Made by a program: the position numbers and the translations under genes | Shown here: in pieces, positions 57,291 to 64,000 of the stretch | How the letters are laid out: every line of letters starts with the position of its first letter | Numbering within the stretch: the first letter of the stretch is position 1 | Assembly (NCBI GenBank): GCA_010909165.1 | Contig: MU008170.1 | Coordinates: 992,001-1,056,000 of the forward strand | Length of the DNA: 64,000 nt | From: Anthoceros angustus | Lineage: Eukaryota > Streptophyta > Anthocerotopsida > Anthocerotales > Anthocerotaceae | Direction of reading: 5' to 3' | Notes under the pieces: generated by a model | The model's database searches: none | The model's input: the letters and a program-made list of their open reading frames with translations, nothing else | What the model was told of the DNA's origin: nothing

Positions 57291-57412
57291 ATGGCGAACG
57301 CCGAGCTCTTCCAGCGGGCGTCTGCGATTCAAGCGAGGCGCGTGGTTTTCCCAACAATTTGCCGTCGAGACCCTCGCCGGCCGACTCTCCATCCTTTCAG
57401 GAGGGCCTTGCA
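57291..57412 (+). CDS. Possible first coding exon, organelle-targeting-like
   Basis: MANAELFQRASAIQARRVVF, PTICRRDPRRPTLHPFRRAL, then Q, followed by a consensus donor (CAG|GTGAGA at 57413). The stretch is Arg-rich with two acidic residues (Glu5 and Asp27), as in mitochondrial presequences. The exon that should follow is not clear: 57471-57860 has short open pieces in different frames and no known domain. It may be a broken or captured gene. Confidence 0.3.
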
Positions 57413-59790
57413 GGTGAGAATTCCTAGTTTGAAATAGAATTGGTGCTTGCTTAATCCGGATTAGGCGTGTTTGATGCCTATCTTTGGGTCTTTGCGAGAC
57501 AATGGCGGCCGCCTTGATGAAGGACCTCACCGATCGAGGCCTAACCACGGAGACTTGTTGGGCCGCGGAGGCGGGAGAAATCTAAAAGCAAGAAGGGGCG
57601 AAATCGACAACCCACGGATCCTCCACGCGCGGATGGATCTCTACGCGCAAAATTTTGGACGCTTTCCAACCAATTGAGCAAGGTGGAGGAGCGGGAAGGG
57701 GCGGACAAGTCTAGAGTCACTCAATTCTGCGAAGGCAAGCACCACAAAACCTTGGGTTGGCGGTGGAAAATCAGCATCCAAAAAGTTGAGGTGGGAAATC
57801 CAGATCCAATTCCCTCCCCATACTCATATGAAATGTCTTGTTCTTGCGAGGCATAGACAAGCTTGAGGACACTATGTATGCGGCGAGAATGGTTGTTGAC
57901 ACAAGCGGAGGAGGCCGGATGAAGGCGGCATGCTATGGGCGCGACTCTTTGAAGCTTTGGGTTTTAGGTTCAGCGGTGCCTTTGGCAAACCAAAGGGCAA
58001 GGTGATGGGTCCTGTGGGCAACTTTGGATGGAGGCGATGAGACCCGAGGCTGCGGATTCCCATGCACTTAAGGCCTTATGAAGTGGGCGCATTGCAACAT
58101 TATCGAGATGATTACAGCATGTGTCATTGAAAGTGGCATGTTTGCACGAGGAAGAAATGTGAGCCAAAGGAGTTGTCCGGCACTTTTTGAGCGGCGTTCG
58201 GGCGAGAATGTGAGTACACTTCTTAATTCGATTCATTCTCCATCATCGTTGATTGCATTGTGCGGCTAGCAATTACTTCTTTGCTTGTGTGGACGATGAG
58301 AACATTTCACAGTGCTTGTGTGAGGTGATTACGAGCTCCATTATCATCGTAGAGATGTCACCGAGGAGGACAAAGCGAGGACTTCAAACCGCTGGAAGTA
58401 GAAGACAATGAGGCGAGTTGGACCTTGATGAGGAGGATGGGCCTATTCGGAGTTCTTTGGGTCATTCGGATCTGGAGGCATTTGAAGAGGATGATGGGGA
58501 GGCCGGTGATGGAGGGAGGTTTGTCTTTGCGAAGTTAGCCATGACTTCCTCCACGGTCGCTCGAGTCATCCAAGCACCATGCGGGAGGAGTCCCCGTGGC
58601 TACATGGAAGCAGGGCCGGAGGCGCTCAGCTTGGGGCATGCGGCGCCCGACTATGGTGAGAGGAGGAAGAGGCGCGGCATGCCGGGCCGCCTGTGAGCAC
58701 AATCTGCAGATGGAGGCGAGGTGGGCCGGATGCCGGGCCCGCCTCACGTGGTGGAGTGAGGAAAGGGCGCCAAGATGCCGGGCGCCAGTGAAACCTTTGA
58801 GTGGCTTGGCGGAAGCATGGAAGGCGCTTAGGGAAGCGTGAGAAGCGGAAAAGCATGCATGATGAGGAAGGTGGTGGGCCTGGCGGAGTCCGGTGCGGGC
58901 GTTCGATGAGCAGCGGAAAAAGTTGAGCGTCCAAGCGGCAACAATGAGATTCCAACATTGCATGTCTCAACAGATGGAAAAGGACTGGAAGCCTCTATGA
59001 TGCATGAGGATTATTTGCGAAGTCGGGGTTTGCATATGCGAAGAAGGTGGTGCGAAACAAGCAGTGCTAAAGGAGAATTTGAGGCAGCTTCGCTTTCTAA
59101 CCCGTGCATGGGTGCGTCACAATCGCCAAGGGATGAGGCTTGGGCGAACTACCCGGCTCGTGTCATGTCAAGTCGGGTCTTGATACATGATGTCACATGT
59201 AAGTACATCTGCGGATGATTGTGGCGTATGCTCATATGCATGGGCATGGGGGTGATGGGCATGCCACACTCCGCCATGAGCGGGCATAGCGGCGGTCAGT
59301 TTGAAGGAGCGGTGTGATCACGGCGGTTATAGTTCCGCCGAGAACAGATGGAGTCATGCGCCCCAAGCAAGTTGCCCATGGTGGCGGTTATGCGGTAGGC
59401 GGAAGGGATAAAGGCGCAATCCACGAGAAGGGCCAGTTAGCGATGTTTGTTAAATGAGCAGGTACCATCTCCCATGTGGGCGGTGAATGTAGGGCTTTGG
59501 GAGTGAGAAGGATAGCGGTGAGAATGTTTGGGCGGCAATCAGCGGATGTGTGTTGTGAGTCTCGGAATGAGTTTTGCACATCACAATCCCCTTCTTTTGT
59601 TCTCTGGGCTCCATTACGGCCCAACGTCGTGAAGACGCGGGCGCCAGCACCACAAGCAACGTAGCCAAAGGGGCCCACGGATGCCGGACAAGATAAGTAA
59701 ATGGTGGTGGAGGAGAATCATGGACTTTCCTTGCTTTGTTTATCTTGCGATCATTCCATGTTGAGTTGGCGCTTTGGCGGAACTAGAGTG
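57413..59790. other. No recognised gene; several short open stretches
   Basis: Plus-strand open pieces occur at 57674-57856, 58418-58696 (acidic, DLDEEDGP and FEEDDGEAGDGG) and 58958-59218. The reading suggests a frameshifted plus-strand gene (RRSGENV, RFQHCMSQQMEKDWK), but I cannot name a family. No RNA gene or tandem array is seen. Confidence 0.35.
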
Positions 59791-59792
59791 TC

Positions 59793-59880
59793 GCGCAGTA
59801 AGCACTTGAATTCATATAAGCACTTCGCGAACAACCAAACAAATCTAATCACGCGGAATATGGGTGCAAACCAAATACAA
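59793..59880. repeat. Direct repeat near the gypsy 3' end, outer copy
   Basis: AGTAAGCACTTGAATTCATA, TAAGCACTTC.., CAACCAAACAAATCTAAT and GGGTGCAAACCAA match 60413-60500 with small changes, 620 bp away. Confidence 0.75.
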
Positions 59881-59999
59881 GGGAGGAGTAGCTCGCACGG
59901 TGGCACAAACACACCTCCACGGCGCAATTCCCAGTCATAGCTTTGGCCTCCTCACCGCTCTTGCATTGCATGCTCTGAAGCTATGATGATGGCTTGTCC

Positions 60000-60412
60000 T
60001 CAATGGAAGGTCTATATAGACCACAGCGTGGCATTCCTAAGATATCCTATTGGCATCGACGTATGCCGGAAATATCCTAAGAATACACTATAATATGCGA
60101 AATATGCCAAGCATATTGAGCTTATCCAAGCTATTGTATCCTAAGAATACACTATAATATGCAAGGAATATGCAAAGCATATTACTTGAGCTTATCCACT
60201 TAGCTATTGCTAACCATGTTTAATTAACATCTAATGGTGCAATTAACATAAGCACATTAGATTAATTAACACTAATCAAGCGGCAATTAACATAAGCACT
60301 TTAGATTAATTAACACTAATTACTTACTTAAAGATAAGTAATTAGATTAATTAATGCTAATCAAACACTAAACCCAAGTGCGAGATTAGTATCACTGGCA
60401 CGGTACAGCGCG
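60000..60412. repeat. A/T-rich short repeats
   Basis: TATCCTAAGAATACACTATA with ATATGC occurs twice (about 60072 and 60136). CAATTAACATAAGCAC.TTAG, ATTAATTAACACTAAT recurs three times (60240-60370). It could be part of an LTR, since it lies between the two direct repeats at the gypsy 3' end. Confidence 0.6.
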
Positions 60413-60500
60413 AGGTAAGCACTTGAATTCATATAAGCACTTCCTCGACCAACAACCAAGCAAACAAATCTAATACGCAGGATATAGGTGCAAACCAATC
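60413..60500. repeat. Direct repeat near the gypsy 3' end, inner copy (possible LTR start)
   Basis: On the minus strand, CGTGGGGGAT is followed by TGGTTTGCACC. A purine-rich tract followed by TG is the usual polypurine-tract/3' LTR boundary. The inner repeat would be the first 90 bp of the LTR. I could not find the LTR end or the other LTR, which lies beyond the window. Confidence 0.4.
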
Positions 60501-61080
60501 CCCCACGATAATGTGAGACTCCAAGTCAGAACATTATCATTAGTAGAACTACGTCGCACCTCATGTAGTGCATTGTGCACAAAACCAATCTTCCTCGGGA
60601 ATGTCAGAGGTGGTTGAACACAAAACATGTGGTATCCCCTATTGCACCGATCACAAAGAAGCATTACATCATCATCATCATCGTCCACAAACGACACTCC
60701 AAGTCTTTGGGTGGGCACATTGTAGGCCGTAGTTGAGGGTCCAAATTGGGTAAGTGGCATGGTGCGCGATTCTTGAGGTGATCCTTCCATCTTGACCATC
60801 GGATCCTTGAGCTCAAGCACTCCATCTTTGCCTACTACGACCATAAGATGACTGCTGGTGGATACCTCCAAGGTGTTGCACGGCTTCCGATGCGGTAGAC
60901 ATAATCTCAACCGAACTTGCGCACCTTGGGTTTCCATGTCCCTCCTCGTGTGTAAGCATAGCGCGATTGATCCATGTTGCGCTATGGCAAGGTTCTCCAT
61001 TGCCATGGGCATGATCCGTTGAAAAGCTCGCCCGCCTTTCCGGTCTCGTAGGCAATCATCCGCATTGCGCCAATCCACGG
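60500..61080 (-). pseudogene. Gypsy polyprotein tail with C-terminal PHD finger
   Basis: After integrase comes MPMAMENLAIAQHGS (61028-60984). A broken stretch follows with NTLEVSTSS and DGVLELKDPMVKM, then VPTQRLGV, DDDDDDVMLLCDRCNRGYHM and FCVQPPLTFP (60690-60600). The C..C and GYH.FC.. spacing is that of the middle of a PHD finger. The first cysteine pair is masked by a frame change, and the last pair (about 60560) is unclear. A PHD finger at this place would read histone H3 tails and might guide integration, as chromodomains do in chromoviruses. Confidence 0.65.
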
Positions 61081-61760
61081 TGCTTGTAGCCTTGCTTGCC
61101 TCACGTTTGGCAAAATGGTTGTCGCCCATACAACAAGTAGTATGGTGAAAAATTGCTCAAGGCTGCTTGATTGCTCACCCTGTGCCTAGCACTAGGTATG
61201 GCATCCCTTCATCCCATGTCTTGGTCATTTGTGAGACAATATTTGCGCAAGGCCGCTTGAAGGTGCACCAAGCGTTCGGCAAGTCCATCGGCTTGAGGAT
61301 GATCTCTCGGCGTCGTCGATGATCAATCAAGCTCTGTCAAGCAAGTCTTGAAATTCCCCGAATTCTTTGCCTGATCGGTGAGAACCTCGCATGCTCCATA
61401 TCGACTAGAGCGGAAGCCAAGAACGCCTTCTGGTAAGAGTCACGCTTGGGTAAGATGGCAACCTCGCACCACTTGCTGAAATGCTCCACCATTAGCATGA
61501 CATGCTTGTTTCCGATGCGTCTCGGCATGTCGGCATGAGATCCACACTCCACACAGAAGAGTCCTCGGATCGGCGAGTGAAGCACAACATCATTGGTGTG
61601 AACCTTGCCTTCACTCGATCGCACACTCGCACTCGACAGCCTTTCCACATCTCCATACATCCTTGCCCAAAAGTGTGTGGGCTGAGCATCTTGTAGGTGC
61701 GCTTAGCACCAAAATGCCCTAAGCCTTCATGCACAGGTGATGAGTCTCACCCTCCTCCGG
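61081..61760 (-). pseudogene. Gypsy integrase
   Basis: The N-terminal zinc region reads MHEGLGHFGAKRTYKML (61734) with a later C..C pair (CRVRVCDRVKARF). The core shows VDLMPTC and ADMPRRIGNKHVMLMVEHFS, then KWCEVAILPKRDSYQKAFLA (61560-61430). Near 61370-61330 the minus strand gives a VLTDQ-like step with the second catalytic Asp. The third catalytic residue region (ADGL-like, then HTFKRAL) lies near 61290-61250. It joins the cDNA to the host genome. Frame changes occur at least at 61640, 61400 and 61200. Confidence 0.7.
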
Positions 61761-61989
61761 CTTGGGTACAATTCTATCTCCGAGAATCACGGACATACAT
61801 TATGTCCTCCTTCCAATAATGAGCCACCTTCTCGCGTAGCTTGGCGCCGAGATGAAAGCCCTTGTGGCAATTCCCGACCTTAGGAAGGTCACCGCTATTG
61901 CATCCGCCCGGATGTCCGGACTCTGCATACAAAGCGATGAGTGGAGGTATCTTGACATCCTCATGCGGCATGGCCAACATGGTATCTGG

Positions 61990-62480
61990 ACTACTCTCCC
62001 AGGTTGCTCGTCATCGAATCTTGCACGGCCCCTGTAGTGTCTTCGTTAGGTAGAGGATTCCTTGACAACCCATCGATTAGAGTGAACTCTACCCTGTTCG
62101 ATGACAAAGTCATACTCACGGAGAATGAGAGCCCACCTCGCCGCCCGTAAGCTTGGCGTTCGTCATCAACCAATGCAAGGGTTGATGGTGGTGATTAGTC
62201 GAAATTGATGTCCAAACAATGCGGACGAAAGTGTCCGATTGCCCTGCTCTGCAAGACATTCTCCTTCATAGGCGAGTAGTTGGACTCACTTTGGTTGTTG
62301 CTCCGACGGCATAGGCAATGACATGTTCCTCTTCCTTGTCATTGATCTGCGCCAAGGCCCCTATCCGTACTTGCCAATCGATTAAAAAATCGAGCAGCTT
62401 GAAGTTTGGATGACCAAGAATTGGCGAGCTCATGAGTCTACCCTTCAACTCCATGAAAGCGACTCCTCCTCTTGAGTCCA
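61990..62480 (-). pseudogene. Gypsy RNase H region
   Basis: The start is near KLLDFLIDWQVRIGALAQIN (62400), which corresponds to the first catalytic Asp region but reads IDWQ-like with the expected TDAS region blurred. HVIAYAVGATTK and RAARWALILREYDFVIEQGR-like sequence follow over two frames (62330-62100). It then has VEFTLIDGLSRNPLP (62090), where the conserved 'VADALSR.P' step lies. It degrades RNA in the hybrid during reverse transcription. Confidence 0.6.
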
Positions 62481-62499
62481 ACGCCAAGTCACCAACTTC

Positions 62500-63260
62500 T
62501 TCAACAAGTCATTCAATGGTGCGCAATCCGCTCATCCGCGGAATGAACTTCCTGTAGTAACACCAAACCCAAGAATGCCCTCAACTTGAGATGTCGTTTG
62601 GCACAGGAATGCGCGATTGCCTCCACCTTGGTGGCATGCGGCGAGATCCGTCGCGTGATCCAATGACCCAAGTACAACACCTTATCCTCTCCAAATCGAC
62701 ACTTCCTGGATGGGCCTTCAACCACGCGGCCGATCTAGCAAAAGGCTCGAAGATGTTGTAGATGCTCCTCAAAGGTATTCTGAAGATGATGACGTCATCA
62801 ATGTAGCACTTGGCGAAATGCAAGTCCTTGAGCTCATTGTCCATGTACCTTTGGAAGCTGCGTTGGCGATGTCTTCAACCCAAATGGCATGTAATTCCAC
62901 TCGTACAAGCAATCTACGCCCCCGAGCGTTTTCTTCTTGTCTTCTTCGGCAATCTCTACTTGGTGAAACCCTAGCCTCAAGTCCAATGTTGAGAAGAACT
63001 TGGCAGACCCAATGGTGTCGAAGATCTCTTGAGTCGGCATGGGATAGTGGTCATGTGGGATTCGCTCGTTCAACGGCCGATAGTCACCACACATTCTCCT
63101 CTCGTCCACAATCCATTCTCATCCTTCTTTTGAAGCCATCGCGGTGCGTCTGCGAGTTAGATCGTCGAATCAGCCCTAGCTTGAGAAGCTCTTGGCATCG
63201 ATTCTCAACCAAATCCCACTCGGCCTTGAGCCACATGCCTCTGCGGAACCTTTGGTTCAT
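62500..63260 (-). pseudogene. Gypsy reverse transcriptase
   Basis: CGDYRPLNERIPHDHYPMP (63085) and FFSTLDLRLGFHQVEIAEED (62990) match RT blocks 2 and 3, with the first catalytic Asp in LDL. EWNYMPFGLKTSPT (62880) is the next block. KCYIDDVIIF (62805) is the YxDD active site. KVLYLGHWITRRISPHATKV (62680) follows in another frame. These are diagnostic of Ty3/gypsy RT. Frame changes lie near 62920 and 62850. Confidence 0.85.
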
Positions 63261-64000
63261 CCGTGGTCATTCTATGTGGAACTTCCCTTTGGTGTACTTC
63301 CCCATCTCTCATAGCGTGAAAGCAAACACATGTCGCGATGCCTCCAACAACTCCTTTAGGCGGCGTTGATTGCTCTTCAACTCGGGCCTGTTAACCACTC
63401 ATGTGGGCTGGCTCGAGATGCACGCTTCCTCGTGCTCGCTCTCCTTGCCCTCAAACTCGCCTTCTCCTGTTGAGATGCGAGTGCGAATATCCTTCACCCG
63501 AACCCGGACCCGCCCCTTCTTGGTTTGAAGTTGGTAAGCGACTCCAGCTAAACAACGGTCATCATGTTCACGTCAAATGCTTGCCCAAGCAATCGACACC
63601 GTTCCTTCTCGGTCACTCCGGTGTCTTCGTGGCTCGGCATCAAATCCATGGCCAACTCCCTCTCTGTGGTATTGGCTCTCCCAAACCTCGCCATGTCATC
63701 CACCACAACGCCGGGGCCATGGTTCTGAAGGCGTAAGACTTGGACTTAGACACAAAGGTTGGCCAAGCCGCCATGGGGTGTCCAGGCGTGTTCACAGGAA
63801 GTCGGCGGCTTGTCGATCTTGATGACTTGTTGGGCATGCCTTCCGATGCTAGCACATCCTTGACAACATGATTAGGTCGCTTGGTGAGCGACCTCGCACA
63901 CTTCAAATGTTCCAAGGAGCAAGGTTAGTCCACATGGACCTCAACCTATGAGCCCTCGAACCAAATTGAGTGCATCCAATAGAAGCTCGACCCAACACTC
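63261..64000 (-). pseudogene. Gypsy pre-RT region, protease not clear
   Basis: Just before RT, LKELLEASRHVFAF (63350) and KGKFHIE (63290) fit the linker that precedes gypsy RT. Further upstream (63900-63400) I find open pieces in several frames but no convincing DTGA-type protease motif. It may lie beyond the window or be hidden by frame changes. Confidence 0.45.

Larger units (their letters stand above)
60498..64000 (-). mobile_element. Ty3/gypsy retrotransposon, pol region (5' part beyond window)
   Basis: Minus-strand order from the window end is a pre-RT region, reverse transcriptase, RNase H, integrase, then a tail with a PHD finger, which is Ty3/gypsy order (RT-RH-IN). Many single-base frame changes break the frame throughout. 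Codon-level similarity to the family is still clear, so it is either recent with consensus errors or moderately decayed. Confidence 0.85.

Noticed and set aside
1-64000. tRNA, rRNA and snRNA genes
   Set aside because: No cloverleaf, box A/B pair or rRNA core sequence was noticed by eye. A dedicated scan was not possible, so short RNA genes cannot be excluded.

Overview
The window looks like nuclear DNA from a land plant with a large, transposon-rich genome. A seed-free plant (fern, lycophyte or moss) fits best. This is an inference from PLS-type pentatricopeptide (PPR) coding, plant CACTA and Ty1/copia coding, a Ty3/gypsy element whose polyprotein ends in a PHD finger, GT-AG introns, and the absence of bacterial operons. 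I see no clearly intact single-copy host gene. Almost everything is transposon, captured gene fragment or tandem repeat.

Layout. (1) Positions 1-2365 and 38634-55530 form a macrosatellite with a unit of about 4.5 kb (U1, U2, U3, truncated U3b, U4). Each full unit carries, in order, a Ty3/gypsy pol tail with a PHD finger, a short TACTCGG-type tandem repeat, an unrecognised stretch, a Ty1/copia RNase H tail, a T/G-rich minisatellite and a C-rich spacer. (2) U1 is split by a 36.3 kb CACTA-like element (2366-38633). The other units show the uninterrupted sequence at the same point, so they act as empty sites. (3) Inside the element are a 97-bp subterminal array on the left, a Transposase_24-like gene on the minus strand, many minisatellites, a SET-domain coding block, a TNP2 transposase with DUF4218 and DUF4216 regions, and four large repeats R1-R4. 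The repeats carry a PPR gene fragment, a hairpin, a small two-exon gene and a minus-strand copia tail. The right subterminal region follows. (4) Positions 55531-60497 hold a 775-bp tandem duplication and unrecognised sequence. (5) From 60498 to the window end lies a Ty3/gypsy polyprotein on the minus strand (RT, RNase H, integrase, C-terminal PHD), cut by the window edge.

Caution on broken genes. When repeated copies are aligned by eye, many differences fall on CAG or CTG trinucleotides, which read CG, CCG or are missing in other copies. This looks more like systematic consensus errors at CHG-methylated sites than ordinary decay. Most frameshifts, and so most 'pseudogene' calls here, may be sequencing artefacts. 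The exception is the two-exon gene at 22369-23130, whose frame stays open across a well-formed intron.

How the parts may work together (inference). TNP2 and the Transposase_24-like protein are the expected CACTA proteins, and the repeated TTTACAAC/GTTGTAAA motif in both ends is the obvious candidate binding site. The SET block would be an unusual chromatin-writer cargo, and the gypsy PHD finger a chromatin reader. Both transposon classes in this window would thus carry histone-related domains.
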